33,829 nucleotides of DNA from Planctomycetia bacterium (GCA_016177915.1 JACOUI010000026.1:1-33829), one strand, 5' to 3'. Numbered from the stretch's first letter, positions 16,061-25,212 are shown. The notes: a model not told the origin generated them from the letters alone. Program-made: numbers and translations.

Positions 16061-17458
16061 CTAAAGCAACCGGTTGTACCCGTTCAGCGCCGCCACGCGG
16101 TAGGCCTCCGCCATCGTCGGGTAGTTGAACGTCGTGTTGATGAAGTAGAGCAGCGAATTGGCGCTCCCCTCCTGCGCCATGATCGCCTGGCCGATGTGGA
16201 TGATCTCCGAGGCGTTCGCGCCGAAGCAGTGAATCCCCAGGATTTGCAGCGTCTCGCGGTGGAAAAGCAGCTTCAGCATCCCCACGGTCTGCCCGGTGAT
16301 CTGCGCCCGAGCCAGGCTGCGGAAGAGCGCATGCCCGATCTCGTAGGGCACCTTCGCCGCCGTCAGCTCGCGCTCCGTCCGGCCGAGCGAGCTGATCTCC
16401 GGGCTGGTGTAAATGCCGGTGGGAAACTCGCGGCTGATCGCGTGGTCGACCTTTCCCGAAACAAGGTGCATCGCCGCGAACCGGCCCTGCATGTAGGCAG
16501 CGCTAGCCAGCGACGGGAACCCGATCACGTCGCCCACGGCGTACACGTGCGCAAGCGCCGTCTGGAAGTTCTCGTTCACCTTGATGTACCCGCGCGAGTC
16601 GGGCACGACGCCGATCTCCGCCAGGCCCATCTTCTCGCTGTTGCCGGTGCGGCCGTTGGCCCACAAGAGCACGTCCGTCTTCACCTGCTTGCCGCTCTTG
16701 AGATAGACGATGACGCAGTCGTCGCGGGTCTCGATCCGCTCGTATTCCTCGTTGTGGCGGATGACGACCCCTTGCTCCCGCATGTGATAGCTCAGGGCGT
16801 CGGCGATCTCGTCGTCCAGGAACTCGAGCAGCCGCCCGCGGGTGTTGATCAGGTTCACCTTGCACTCGAGGTTGCGGAACATGCTCGTGTACTCGCAACC
16901 CACGATGCCCGCCCCGTAAATCGACAGCGAGTGCGGCGTCTCCGTCAGGTTCAGGATCGTGTCGCTGTCGCGGATGCGCGGGTGCGAGAAATCCACGTCG
17001 GGCGGATGGTAGGGCCGCGCGCCCGTGGCGATAACGAAGTGCTCCGCCGTGAGCAGCTTGCAGGCCCCGTCCGGCTCGACGACCTCGAGCGTCTTGGGTC
17101 CGGCGAACCGCGCCTGCCCGTGAATCACCGGCGCTTCGTTCCGCTCGTAGAAGGTCCGCCGCATCTCGACCTGCCGGTCGATGACGCTCCGGGCCGAGCG
17201 GCGCAGGTCGGCGAACGAGAGCTTCAGCGACAGGCCGCACTCGCGATAGAGCGGGTTTTTGTTGATCGACGTCATCTGGAAGATGGCGTTCCGCAGCGAC
17301 TTGCTGGGGATGGTCGTCCAGTGCGTGCAGCCGCCGCCGATGCTGTGATAGCGCTCGACGGCCGCGACCTTCCGGCCGCTCTTGGCGGCCTGCATGGCCG
17401 CCCCTTCGCCCCCGGGCCCGGTGCCCAGCACGATGACGTCGAATTTCGCTTCGTCCAT
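16061..17458 (-). CDS. sthA: Si-specific NAD(P)+ transhydrogenase (soluble pyridine nucleotide transhydrogenase)
   Basis: A soluble FAD enzyme that moves hydride between NADPH and NAD+. 465 residues, the usual length. The FAD dinucleotide motif is [10 protein letters not shown] (12-21). The segment [16 protein letters not shown] keeps only one cysteine, where related disulfide reductases (lipoamide dehydrogenase, glutathione reductase) have a C-x4-C pair; this is the hallmark of SthA. The second nucleotide motif is [14 protein letters not shown], and [13 protein letters not shown] is the FAD-contact segment. The C-terminal dimerisation domain lacks the His-Glu of disulfide reductases and ends with [21 protein letters not shown], typical of SthA. 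ATG at 17458. It stands alone between the R-M pair and a small membrane protein. Confidence 0.96.
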   Translation of the reverse strand: MDEAKFDVIVLGTGPGGEGAAMQAAKSGRKVAAVERYHSIGGGCTHWTTIPSKSLRNAIFQMTSINKNPLYRECGLSLKLSFADLRRSARSVIDRQVEMRRTFYERNEAPVIHGQARFAGPKTLEVVEPDGACKLLTAEHFVIATGARPYHPPDVDFSHPRIRDSDTILNLTETPHSLSIYGAGIVGCEYTSMFRNLECKVNLINTRGRLLEFLDDEIADALSYHMREQGVVIRHNEEYERIETRDDCVIVYLKSGKQVKTDVLLWANGRTGNSEKMGLAEIGVVPDSRGYIKVNENFQTALAHVYAVGDVIGFPSLASAAYMQGRFAAMHLVSGKVDHAISREFPTGIYTSPEISSLGRTERELTAAKVPYEIGHALFRSLARAQITGQTVGMLKLLFHRETLQILGIHCFGANASEIIHIGQAIMAQEGSANSLLYFINTTFNYPTMAEAYRVAALNGYNRLL

Positions 17459-17468
17459 ACCCCGGTTT

Positions 17469-17478
17469 TCCGTGTGCC
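17469..17478 (+). repeat. Half copy of the GTGTGCC palindrome family
   Basis: TCCGTGTGCC is identical to the loop and right arm of the hairpin at 3341-3357 (other strand) and to 27998-28007. Only half of the palindrome is present. Confidence 0.4.
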
Positions 17479-17486
17479 TACACTAA

Positions 17487-17505
17487 CCCGAAGCGCAAGC
17501 GAGGG
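17487..17505 (+). repeat. CCCGAAGCGCAAGCGAGGG intergenic motif
   Basis: This 19-bp motif, preceded by CTAA, sits 28 bp upstream of the sthA start. I recall near-identical motifs recurring between genes in Pirellulales genomes; that is memory, not a search. Only one copy is in this window. Confidence 0.4.
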
Positions 17506-17766
17506 TGACGTGGGGATCCATGCCCGCGATGCAACGGCCGACGATCGCCGTCGGCGTTAGCTCCCAAAGTGTAGCACGGCCGGCCTCGCCAACGCTATCA
17601 ACCCCGGAGCGTCGCCCTTCCCAAAGTCCTACCGTCGGCAACGTCGATAAAGTCAGGGAGCGCCGGTCCCCTTGCCGCACGCTGGCATCGACACCGTCGC
17701 CAGCAACACCGCCGACTCGACTCATCGCGCCGCACCGCCACTTTGCGCTCGCAGGAGAGCCCGCCC

Positions 17767-18144
17767 GTGGACCAGCAGCAGATGATGACGCTTGTGGAGC
17801 AGAGCCTCCACGATCTGCTCGAATGGGTGGGCTTCGGCACGCTGGCCGGCCTGGCCGCCAAGGCCGTCATGCCCGGCAAGGACCCCGGCGGCGCGGTCGC
17901 AACCCTGCTGATGGGGATCGGCGGCAGCGCCATCGGCTGCGGGATCATGAGCCTGTTCTGGAAAGGCTCGCGGATCACGCCGCTCAGCCCGCTCGGCTTC
18001 TTGCTCGCCGCGGGCGGGGCGTTCATCCTGCTTTTCTTCTACCGGCTCCTGGCGGGCTCGTACTTCAGCGAGGCCCAGGACGGCTGGTGGCGGCGCTGGC
18101 GCCGTCCGCGTCGCATGAGCCGCCGGATGTACGTGGAAGATTGA
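17767..18144 (+). CDS. GlsB/YeaQ/YmgE-like small membrane protein
   Basis: A 125-residue membrane protein. The segment GFGTLAGLAAKAVMPGKDPGGAVATLLMGIGGSAIGCGIM (about residues 22-61, described here as its first two helices) has the Gly-rich helix-loop-helix layout of the transglycosylase-associated GlsB/YeaQ family, including the Pro-Gly-Lys-Asp-Pro-Gly turn. A third hydrophobic helix is at LGFLLAAGGAFILLFFYRLL, followed by a basic Trp/Arg-rich tail (WWRRWRRPRRMSRRM) likely facing the cytosol. The family's function is unclear, often linked to stress. The GTG at 17767 is chosen because AGGAGAG (17753-17759) lies 7 bp upstream. It converges on trpE, 43 bp away. Confidence 0.72.
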   Translation: MDQQQMMTLVEQSLHDLLEWVGFGTLAGLAAKAVMPGKDPGGAVATLLMGIGGSAIGCGIMSLFWKGSRITPLSPLGFLLAAGGAFILLFFYRLLAGSYFSEAQDGWWRRWRRPRRMSRRMYVED

Positions 18145-18187
18145 TTCGCCGGAGGAATCGCACGCCCTTCGGTCGCGACGTGCGACC

Positions 18188-19693
18188 TCAGGGCGTGCCA
18201 CACCGATTTTCCGCGATCGCAATCGCCTTCAAGAGGCCCCGGGCCTTGTTGAGCGTCTCCTGATATTCGCTCTGCGGCTTGCTGTCGGCCACGATCCCGG
18301 CCCCGGCCTGGATGTAGGCCGTGTCGCCCTGGATGACCATCGTCCGCAGCGTGATGCAGGTGTCCATGTTGCCGGAGAAGTCGATGTAGCCGACGGCCCC
18401 GGCATAGGGTCCACGGCGGTGCGGCTCCAGCTCGTCGATGACCTGCATCGCGCGCACCTTGGGCGCGCCGGAGACCGTGCCCGCCGGCAGGCAGGCCCGC
18501 AACGCGTCGAACGCCGTCTTGCCCTCGGCCAGCTTGCCGCGAACGTTCGAGGTGATGTGCATCACGTGGCTGTAGCGCTCGATCGTCATCACGTCGGTCA
18601 ACTCGACCGTGCCGTATTTCGCCACGCGCCCCACGTCGTTGCGCCCCAGGTCGACCAGCATCACGTGCTCGGCCCGCTCCTTGGGGTCGCCTAGCAATTC
18701 CTCGGCCAGCCGCTGGTCCTCCTTCTCGGTCGCTCCGCGGGGACGCGTGCCGGCCAGCGGGCGCGTCGTCATTTGCCCGTCCACGACGCGGACCATGATC
18801 TCCGGCGAGCTGCCCACCAGCGTTACGCCGCCGGCCCGCAGGTAGAACATGAACGGGCTGGGGTTCACGACGCGCAGCGTGCGATAGATCTCAAACGCCG
18901 GCGCATGAATCTGCGTTTGCAGCCGCTGGCTGATGACGACCTGAAAAATGTCGCCCGCGCGGATGTACTCCAGGCATTTTTCCACGGCCAGCTCGAATCG
19001 CTCCCGCGGGAAGTTCGAGGTCCAGGCCGACTCGGCGCTTCCCGCCAGGTCGATATCCACCGGCGGCAGGTCGCCCCCGGGCGTCGCCAGCGTGGCGACG
19101 ATCTCATCGACGCGCCGGCAGGCCTGGCGATAGGCCGCTTCGGCGTCGCGCCCGTCGCCGACGTGCGCCAGCACGATCACGAACATGGTCTTCTTGACGT
19201 TGTCGAAGACCACCATCGAGTCGTAGAGCGAGAACGACAGGTCCGGCAGGCCGCGGTCGTCGGGCGGGGCATTAGGGAGGTTCTCGATGTACCGCACCGT
19301 GTCGTAGCCGGCATAGCCGACCGCCCCGCCGCAGAACGGCGGCAGCCCCGCGATCGTGGCCGAGCGCGTCTTCGACAGGAGTTTTTCCAGCTCAGCTAAC
19401 GGGTCCTTGCTCGTGAGCTCTTCCACGCGCTGCGCATCGCCGCTGCGCGAGACGATGCGGACGCGGTTGCCGAAGGCCTCCATCCGCTGGTACGGGTCGG
19501 CCGTCAGAAAGCTGTACCTGCCGACCTTCTCCCCGCCGACGACGCTTTCAAAGAGGCAGGCCGCCGGGCCGCGGTCGAGCTTATGAAACGCGCTGACCGG
19601 GGTGAGCGAATCGCTGATCAGGCAGCGATAAACCGGCACCAGCTCGACGCCGGTCGCCAGGCGACGAAATGTCTCGAGCGGCGGCTGGTGCAT
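18188..19693 (-). CDS. trpE: Anthranilate synthase component I
   Basis: TrpE makes anthranilate from chorismate with ammonia or with glutamine through TrpG, the first committed step to tryptophan. 501 residues. The N-terminal domain has CLFESV with LFES at 47-50, matching the LLES element that binds tryptophan for feedback inhibition, so regulation by product is expected. The chorismate-binding domain is complete: [76 protein letters not shown], and [19 protein letters not shown] (in order). The ATG at 19693 has GAGG at 7-bp spacing and matches the homologous N-terminus; a longer frame exists upstream. It is not linked to trpG, trpD or trpC. Confidence 0.96.
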   Translation of the reverse strand: MHQPPLETFRRLATGVELVPVYRCLISDSLTPVSAFHKLDRGPAACLFESVVGGEKVGRYSFLTADPYQRMEAFGNRVRIVSRSGDAQRVEELTSKDPLAELEKLLSKTRSATIAGLPPFCGGAVGYAGYDTVRYIENLPNAPPDDRGLPDLSFSLYDSMVVFDNVKKTMFVIVLAHVGDGRDAEAAYRQACRRVDEIVATLATPGGDLPPVDIDLAGSAESAWTSNFPRERFELAVEKCLEYIRAGDIFQVVISQRLQTQIHAPAFEIYRTLRVVNPSPFMFYLRAGGVTLVGSSPEIMVRVVDGQMTTRPLAGTRPRGATEKEDQRLAEELLGDPKERAEHVMLVDLGRNDVGRVAKYGTVELTDVMTIERYSHVMHITSNVRGKLAEGKTAFDALRACLPAGTVSGAPKVRAMQVIDELEPHRRGPYAGAVGYIDFSGNMDTCITLRTMVIQGDTAYIQAGAGIVADSKPQSEYQETLNKARGLLKAIAIAENRCGTP

Positions 19694-19805
19694 TCTCAAG
19701 CCTCGGAGAATCGCGATCGCCAACCTAGGCGACCGTTCCCGGCCAGCCTAACGCCCAGGCGGCGAATGCGGAAGTCGCTCCCGCCCCGGTGGAAGCTCCT
19801 TCAAG

Positions 19806-19835
19806 AAAAAATGAGCGGGCCGAGCCGCGGCGCTC
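19806..19835 (-). terminator. Intrinsic terminator after the cytochrome gene
   Basis: On the minus strand, hairpin arms GAGC-GCCG and CGGC-CC-GCTC (19813-19835, two-base bulge, five-base loop) are followed by A and six T residues (19806-19811). It lies about 57 bp after the cytochrome stop codon and before trpE, so trpE should have its own promoter. Confidence 0.6.
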
Positions 19836-19891
19836 GATGACGGGCGCCGCAACTCGACCCGGATTGTCCGATCCGTCGCGCGACTGCGAAT

Positions 19892-20323
19892 CTACTTCTT
19901 GTGCTCCTTATGGCACGCGGCGCAGGCGCCGGTGACCTTTTTGAACGCCTCACGCGCGGCGTCGACGTCCTTCTTCTCCGCCGCCGCCAGCACGGCGGCG
20001 CTTCCCTCGCGCAGGTTCGTGGCCGCGCCCGCCCAGACGGCGTCCGGGCAGCGTCCGTCGTCCATGAGGAGGTAGCTCATCTCGTTGAGGCACGAGGCGC
20101 GGCAGGCCGCGGCATCCCAGGCCTTGTCGTCCGCCGGGCCCTTGTCCTTGAGCAGTTCGGCCAGGCCGGCGCAGTTGGGCTGCTGGATGCCGCGCATCAG
20201 GTACTTCGTCGCCGCGCCGCGGGTTTTGCCCTTCGTCTTCTGTGCGGTCGCCTCGCCGCACAGCATGACCAACCCCGCCGCCACGCAAAGCGCAAGGGGA
20301 ACCGCAATCCACTTCTTCGACAT
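19892..20323 (-). CDS. Small secreted c-type cytochrome-like protein
   Basis: 143 residues. The signal peptide is clear: MSKKW, a hydrophobic core (VPLALCVAAGLVMLC), then ATAQ at residues 25-28. A single haem-binding CAACH is at 134-138 near the C-terminus, the position used by cytochrome c'-like and related four-helix cytochromes. Four further cysteines (51, 74, 78, 92) are present, unusual for that class and possibly disulfide-forming in the periplasm. The ATG at 20323 has GGGAGGG at 7-bp spacing. Likely role is periplasmic electron transfer or haem sensing; partners are not in the window. It is followed by an intrinsic terminator, and ndk lies 293 bp upstream. Confidence 0.8.
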   Translation of the reverse strand: MSKKWIAVPLALCVAAGLVMLCGEATAQKTKGKTRGAATKYLMRGIQQPNCAGLAELLKDKGPADDKAWDAAACRASCLNEMSYLLMDDGRCPDAVWAGAATNLREGSAAVLAAAEKKDVDAAREAFKKVTGACAACHKEHKK

Positions 20324-20616
20324 CGTCAAGCCCTCCCAGTTGCAGTTGCACGATCCAAACGTCCCGATTCAGACGGCCCAATCCAGACGGCGCCGTGCCG
20401 CCCGGCGATGGCGAGCAAAATATAATCCCCTCGCGCGACTTCCAGCGCGCGAAAACGGCGCGGAAATGATTTTTTTGCCGCGGCGCGACGTAAGACCCGT
20501 TTGCACACGCCCGCGCGCCGGCCGCACACTTTCCGGCGCCGAACCGCGCGCTACCTCAACGGCGGGCGAGGGTCAGAAGCCTGGCAAGCTGCGACTCGCT
20601 CCGAACCAGCGTCGAG

Positions 20617-21078
20617 CTAGAACTCGTCCGCCGCCTTCAGCCACGGCGAAACCGTCGGCGCATAGGAGAAGATCTCCTCCGGCTTGAAGTAAAGCGCGAT
20701 CTCCCGCGCCGCCGTTTCCGCGCCATCCGACGCGTGTACGAGATTCATTTGCCGGCTCGAACTGTAGTCGCCGCGGATCGTCCCCGAGGGCGCCTTGAGA
20801 CCGCTCGTCGGACCCAACATCTCCCGCACCACGCGCACCGCTTCCAGGCCCTCGATCACCGCCGCAATGATCGGGCTGGCCGTGATGAATTTCTCCAGGT
20901 TGGGGTAGAAGGGCTTTTGGACGTGCTCGGCGTAGTGCTTCTTGGCCAGCTCCGGCGTCACCTGGAGCATTTTCATCGCCACGATGTTGAAGCCCTTGTC
21001 CTCGAACCGCGACAGGATGCGACCGGCGAGCCGGCGCTGCATGCAGTCGGGCTTGAGCAGAATCAGCGTGCGTTCCAC
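20617..21078 (-). CDS. ndk: Nucleoside diphosphate kinase
   Basis: NDK transfers the gamma phosphate between nucleoside triphosphates and diphosphates through a phosphohistidine. 153 residues, normal length. Start LILLKPDCMQRRLAGRI (nucleotide-binding region, Lys9), KPFYPNL in the mobile helix pair, SGLKAPSGTIRGDYS in the middle, and the active-site NLVHASDG with catalytic His115. The GTG start at 21078 has GGAG at 8-bp spacing. It stands upstream of the cytochrome gene on the same strand but with a long gap, so it is probably transcribed alone. Confidence 0.97.
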   Translation of the reverse strand: MERTLILLKPDCMQRRLAGRILSRFEDKGFNIVAMKMLQVTPELAKKHYAEHVQKPFYPNLEKFITASPIIAAVIEGLEAVRVVREMLGPTSGLKAPSGTIRGDYSSSRQMNLVHASDGAETAAREIALYFKPEEIFSYAPTVSPWLKAADEF

Positions 21079-21301
21079 CGCGAGATCTCCGCGTCACGAG
21101 CTTTGATGTCGCCCTAACGTAGAGGATTGTCGCCGCAGCCTCAAGCGGGCCTGAGACGATAGCAGGGTCGGCAACGGAGGCGGCGGCAAAGTCTGCCAAA
21201 CTTCCCCCGTCGCGCCTGCCGGTCAAGCTGGCACGCCGCCCATTCCGATAGCGCAAGATGGCGGCGCGAACCGCCGCCCGACCGGCGGCGAACAGATTCC
21301 G

Positions 21302-21331
21302 GCGAGCCGGAGGCGTCAGCCTCCGAGTGTC
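21302..21331 (+). repeat. GCGAGCCGG palindromic repeat, copy A
   Basis: The stem CGGAGGC, loop GTCA, GCCTCCG (21308-21325) is flanked by GCGAG and AGTGTC. It lies 44 bp upstream of the secreted-protein start. A second copy on the other strand at 30294-30323 matches at 24 of 30 positions, including an A-T pair replaced by G-C. Confidence 0.6.
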
Positions 21332-21374
21332 TCGACCGCCTAAGCGTGTCCATCCCGCAGGGGAGAGTAACGTG

Positions 21375-23000
21375 ATGAGGGGCGCATTCCATTTTTGTGC
21401 TGTTTGGCTCGCGGCGGTGAGCGTTTCAACCGTCGTCGCCGCCGACGCGTCGTCGACGAGCAGGCCCCCCGTCTTCTCCCGCCAGGCCTCGTTCAGCCTG
21501 CCGTTTCAGATCGCCAAGCCGGAGAAAAAAGAGCAAGAACCGGTCGCCGTGCAGCTCCTCGTCTCGACCGACCAGGGAAAGTCCTGGCAGGCAGGACCCG
21601 CCGTCCGTCCCGAAGCCCAGAAGATCCCCTTCCGCGCCGCGCGCGACGGCGAGCACTGGTTCTGCGTGAAGACGCGCGACGCCTCCGGCCAGGTCCGCCC
21701 GGCCAGCGAGCCGGCCGCCGAGCTGAAGGTCGTCGTCGACACGACCACCCCCGTCATCCATCTGCACGCCGCGCCGATGCCTTCGGGCGCCATCGCGGTC
21801 CGCTGGGAAGCCGCCGACACCCATCTCGCCGCCGACCGCCTCACCATCGAGTACCGCCCGGTGAGCCGCGAAACCTGGACTCCGGTCACGCTTCCCGCCG
21901 CCGACGCCGCCAAAACTCGCGAAGTCTATCTCGACTCGGCGGAATTCGTGCCGACGGGCGCGGCCCCTTTCGACGTTCGCGCCGAAATCGCCGACCTGGC
22001 CGGGAACACATCGAGCGCCGTCGCCCGCATCGAAGGACCCGCGCCCGGCACAAATTCAACCGGCGAGCGTCCCGAGGACGCCGCCCCGCCCCCGACGCGC
22101 GCCGGCGCTCCGCTCGCGTCGTCCAGCGTTCCCCAGACCGCCCCGACCGATCCGCTGCCGCGCGATTGGCCGCCGCCGGTCAAGCGCGACTGGCCGGGAC
22201 AAGGATCCGCATCGACGCCTCTCGCCCCCGGTTCGAAGGTCGCCGGCAATCCCCAGGACGCGTCGACGGACGCCCGCCCGACGGTCGATCGCCCGCCCAC
22301 GCGGCCCGTCGTCATCCCCTTCCCGCGCGACGACAAGGACACCCGCGACCGCTCCGCCGACTCCTTCGCCGTCAATTCCCGCAAGCTCGAAGTCCACTAC
22401 CAACTCGCCGCGGCCGAGCCCGCCTCGCAGCGCACCGTCGAACTGTGGGGGACCTCCGACGGCGGCCAGACCTGGAAGTCCTACGGCGTCGATCGCTCGG
22501 CCGACAGCCGCATCGCCGTCGAGGTCCCGCAGGAGGGCACGTACGGCTTTCGTTTCACGGTCCAGTCGGGGCGCGGCCAGATCGAGTTTCCACCCATGCG
22601 CGGCGACAAGCCCGAATTCCGGGTCGATGTCGATCTCACCCCGCCGACGTGCCAGCTCACGGACGTCCGCCAGCCCGGCGGTTCGACCGAGTTGGTCATT
22701 TTCTGGGAGACCCAGGACCACCGGCTGGCCGAGCGTCCCGTGACCCTCAAGTTCCGGAGCCAGGCCGACGGACCCTGGATCACGCTTGCCGCCAACCTGG
22801 AAAACTCCGGCAAGCACACCTGGCGCATGGACGACCATTTCGCCCATCGGCCCGGACCGATCCTCTTGCAGCTTGAAGTCCGCGACGCCGCGGGCAACGT
22901 GACCGCGCTGACCGCCGACTCGGCCGCCACGCCCGACTGGCCGCTCACGACCGGGCGCGTGCAAGGCGTCCGCCCTCTGCCCGAACCGACCCGCCCCTGA
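21375..23000 (+). CDS. Secreted protein with duplicated beta-sandwich modules
   Basis: 541 residues, not matched to a named family. A signal peptide is visible (MRGAFHFCAVWLAAVSVSTVVAADA in two parts: charged start, hydrophobic core, cleavage near residue 23). The body has two similar halves joined by a Pro/Thr/Asp-rich linker (about 220-330). Each half begins with a strand pair carrying STDQGKSW or TSDGGQTW (Asp-box-like), then VDTTTP or VDLTPP, a WEAADTHLAA or WETQDHRLAE strand, and ends with IADLAGN or VRDAAGN. Such modules resemble Ig/FN3-like adhesion domains. No catalytic residues are evident. ATG at 21375 with GGGAGAG upstream; GTG one codon earlier is possible. It converges on the membrane protein at 23114-24997. 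Confidence 0.75.
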   Translation: MRGAFHFCAVWLAAVSVSTVVAADASSTSRPPVFSRQASFSLPFQIAKPEKKEQEPVAVQLLVSTDQGKSWQAGPAVRPEAQKIPFRAARDGEHWFCVKTRDASGQVRPASEPAAELKVVVDTTTPVIHLHAAPMPSGAIAVRWEAADTHLAADRLTIEYRPVSRETWTPVTLPAADAAKTREVYLDSAEFVPTGAAPFDVRAEIADLAGNTSSAVARIEGPAPGTNSTGERPEDAAPPPTRAGAPLASSSVPQTAPTDPLPRDWPPPVKRDWPGQGSASTPLAPGSKVAGNPQDASTDARPTVDRPPTRPVVIPFPRDDKDTRDRSADSFAVNSRKLEVHYQLAAAEPASQRTVELWGTSDGGQTWKSYGVDRSADSRIAVEVPQEGTYGFRFTVQSGRGQIEFPPMRGDKPEFRVDVDLTPPTCQLTDVRQPGGSTELVIFWETQDHRLAERPVTLKFRSQADGPWITLAANLENSGKHTWRMDDHFAHRPGPILLQLEVRDAAGNVTALTADSAATPDWPLTTGRVQGVRPLPEPTRP

Positions 23001-23003
23001 ATT

Positions 23004-23072
23004 CCGAAGACTCAGTACCGAAGGCGGTGTGGATGAGGGTGGAGTGAGTGCAGGGCGCCTGTTGCCTCATCG
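23004..23072 (+). pseudogene. Decayed copy of the 3' end of the RlmI-like methyltransferase gene
   Basis: Bases 23020-23047 are identical over 28 bp to the last codons and stop of the methyltransferase gene (29012-29039, opposite strand), encoding KAVWMRVE then TGA. Upstream to 23004 the match continues with one single-base deletion and a few substitutions. Downstream to 23072, 15 of 25 bases still match. It sits just after the stop codon of the secreted-protein gene and is far too short to be functional. Confidence 0.65.
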
Positions 23073-23113
23073 AAAACGACGACGAGGACGTGCACGTTGA
23101 AGAAGACGGGGCG

Positions 23114-24997
23114 CTAGTTGATTTTCGGGAGCAGGGGGTCGAGGAGTTTGAGCTGTTCGTCGCGAGATCCGTCCAGGAATTTCGCGGCGTCGTCCTCGCC
23201 GATCAGCGACACCATCGCGCGGAACACGTCGTCGCCGGAGAGCAAGCTCGTCGACTGGTAGAACTTCAGCTCAAACATGCCCTTAATCGGGTCGGCGCGC
23301 TCGTCGATGAGGGCTGCGGCACGGCTCTTGGCCTCTGCGGCCGTGAGGGTCGGCGCGCGCACCAGATCGAACTCCTTGTCGATGATGCCCGTGGCTTCGC
23401 GGACGATCTGGGCCAGGATGTCGCGGCCTTTCTGCCGCTCGATCGCGGCCTGGCGGGCGGAAACGACCTTCGTCTTGCCGGCGGCCTTCTTCCTGGCGAC
23501 GTCGTAAATCTCGACGCTCAGCGAATCGTCGCGATTGCGGTTGAGCCCGATGTATTTCGTCGACACGACGACGACCGCGACCGCGTCGAGTCCCTGGTCC
23601 GAGGCGCGGGCCAACAGGGCGTTCACGTTCTCGGCGGTATCCAGCACGGCGACGACGGGCAGGCCGCTTTTGCCGAGACCGGCGCGGTAGGTCTTGTCCT
23701 GCAGGTGTCGGCCGACGCGGGCGGCGACGCCGCCGAGAGGATCGGCGCCCTGCGCGCCGCCGCCCGGGGGCAGTCCGCCGGCCTCGCCGGGCATGGGGGG
23801 GTTGCCTCCGTCCGCGCCAGGCGGCTGGCGGTCGCCCGCCCCCGCGCCAGCAACGGCGGCGGTCTGCGTCACACCCCAGTCGATCGTCGCGCCGGCGAAA
23901 ACCGGACCGACCGTGCCGATTCCCCAGCGGACGGCGATCTTCGGCCGGCCCAGACGCGCGGACCAGCGCACGCGGCGCAGCGCGGCTTCATCGACGAGGG
24001 CTTCGGCGTAAAGAAACTGCAGGGCGTCGTCGATGCGGCCCTCCTCCAGCGAGCGCAGCGACTTGTCGGCCAGCGTTACCGGCGCCGGGCGCGGCGGCGG
24101 GTCCGTGGTTTGTTGCGCGCCAGTGGAGGCGCCTGTCGAGGGTCCCGTCGCGCCCGGCGGAAGCGCGGCATCGGGCGGCCTGCCGGCCGGTGGAAGTCGG
24201 CTGCCGCCGTCGGGTCCCATCGGCGGATCGCTGGGCGGAAACGGCGTGTCCCGTCCCGGGGGATCCGAGCCGTCCAGTGGAACCGGAGGCAGGCTCAGCC
24301 CGCCCGGACTGGCGTCGCCCGGCGGCGAGCCGATGCCGTTGGGCGGAAACTGTCCTGTGCCCCTGGGCCCCGATCCGATGCCGCCGGCCGGCGGCGTGTA
24401 GTACGAACCGGGCCCGGGGCTGACCGATCCTCCGCCGGCAGTCGGGATCACCACCGTCGAGCCGCCGGGCGTATAGGAGGTGTCGGGCACGGGATCAGGC
24501 CTGTTGAACAGGCTGCTGCCGAAGGCAACTTCGCCCGGCTGTTTGCCGCCGGCGGGGTCGCGCACCGCAATGATGCTGAGCATCAGGAATGCAAACGCGA
24601 TCAGGGCCGGAATGCCGAACTGCACGGTGGCGATCTTCTGGCCTTCCTCGGTTTTCAGTCCCCAGTTGTAGATCGCGCCGCCCGTCATCACGCAGATTCC
24701 GAACCCGACGATCATCAGGACCACTTCCAGAGCGCGGAACAGCCAGAGATTGTTGGGAATGTTGGTGACCCCTCCAATGGCCGCCACCACGAACAAAATC
24801 CCAAATAGCGCGATGATCAGGTTGATGAGGCCGGCGGTGACGAGCGTCAGCGCGACGAGTCCCATCGACTTGAAGAAATTCGGCACGCCCTCGCCCGCCG
24901 CCAGGCAGCCCAGGTAGTACAGCCCCAGGTAGAGCAAGTACATGAAAACGAGGGCTGCGAAGGCGAGCAGGACGGCTGCGACGCTCGTGAGCAGCAT
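23114..24997 (-). CDS. Membrane protein with long Pro/Gly-rich linker, unknown function
   Basis: 627 residues, no family recognised. The N-terminal 150 residues hold about four membrane helices (near 5-28, 45-72, 85-108 and 125-146). A disordered Gly/Pro/Ser-rich stretch follows (about 155-315). A folded C-terminal part starts near 320 (LADKSLRSLEEGRIDDALQF), resumes as RPKIAVRWGIG, is broken by a second Gly/Pro loop, and continues with LPVVAVLDTAENVNALL, then DAVAVVVVSTKY and a helical C-terminus rich in Lys, Glu and Asp. The segment with VVAVLDT and VAVVVVST looks like an alpha/beta fold. The ATG at 24997 has GGAGA at 7-bp spacing. It may link the membrane to a soluble domain; topology is inferred from hydropathy only. 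Confidence 0.75.
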   Translation of the reverse strand: MLLTSVAAVLLAFAALVFMYLLYLGLYYLGCLAAGEGVPNFFKSMGLVALTLVTAGLINLIIALFGILFVVAAIGGVTNIPNNLWLFRALEVVLMIVGFGICVMTGGAIYNWGLKTEEGQKIATVQFGIPALIAFAFLMLSIIAVRDPAGGKQPGEVAFGSSLFNRPDPVPDTSYTPGGSTVVIPTAGGGSVSPGPGSYYTPPAGGIGSGPRGTGQFPPNGIGSPPGDASPGGLSLPPVPLDGSDPPGRDTPFPPSDPPMGPDGGSRLPPAGRPPDAALPPGATGPSTGASTGAQQTTDPPPRPAPVTLADKSLRSLEEGRIDDALQFLYAEALVDEAALRRVRWSARLGRPKIAVRWGIGTVGPVFAGATIDWGVTQTAAVAGAGAGDRQPPGADGGNPPMPGEAGGLPPGGGAQGADPLGGVAARVGRHLQDKTYRAGLGKSGLPVVAVLDTAENVNALLARASDQGLDAVAVVVVSTKYIGLNRNRDDSLSVEIYDVARKKAAGKTKVVSARQAAIERQKGRDILAQIVREATGIIDKEFDLVRAPTLTAAEAKSRAAALIDERADPIKGMFELKFYQSTSLLSGDDVFRAMVSLIGEDDAAKFLDGSRDEQLKLLDPLLPKIN

Positions 24998-25212
24998 GAC
25001 CGGTTCTCCGCAGAGGTCGGGCCCGCCGGACGAATTCGATGGCAGTAGGGTCCATTGCCCCGGCCGGCGGTCAACAACTATCCAGGGTGATTTTCGTCGG
25101 ATCGGGGGAGTCCGTCAATCGAAAGCCCTGTTCGCGGCCGATGCGCCAGGGCGTCGTGTTGGACGCCCGGGCCGCCCGGTAGTTTCCCGACTTTCACAGG
25201 GCCGGTTTGCGG

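Larger units (their letters stand above)
17459..17766. other. 308-bp divergent spacer with repeat fragments
   Basis: This spacer separates sthA (minus) from the small membrane protein (plus). I see no gene. It contains a half copy of the GTGTGCC palindrome (17469-17478) and an adjacent 19-bp motif (17487-17505); the rest is unremarkable GC-rich sequence that must include two promoters I could not place. Confidence 0.6.

Noticed and set aside
15749-17560. 603-codon plus-strand frame opposite sthA
   Set aside because: Mirror of sthA and of the methylase start; composition typical of a shadow.
20419-20424. TATATT as a -10 box for the cytochrome gene (minus strand)
   Set aside because: No acceptable -35 hexamer at 16-18 bp; kept out of the feature list.
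23048-24808. 586-codon plus-strand frame opposite the membrane protein
   Set aside because: The minus strand has membrane helices and a good start; the plus frame is Arg/Gly-rich.
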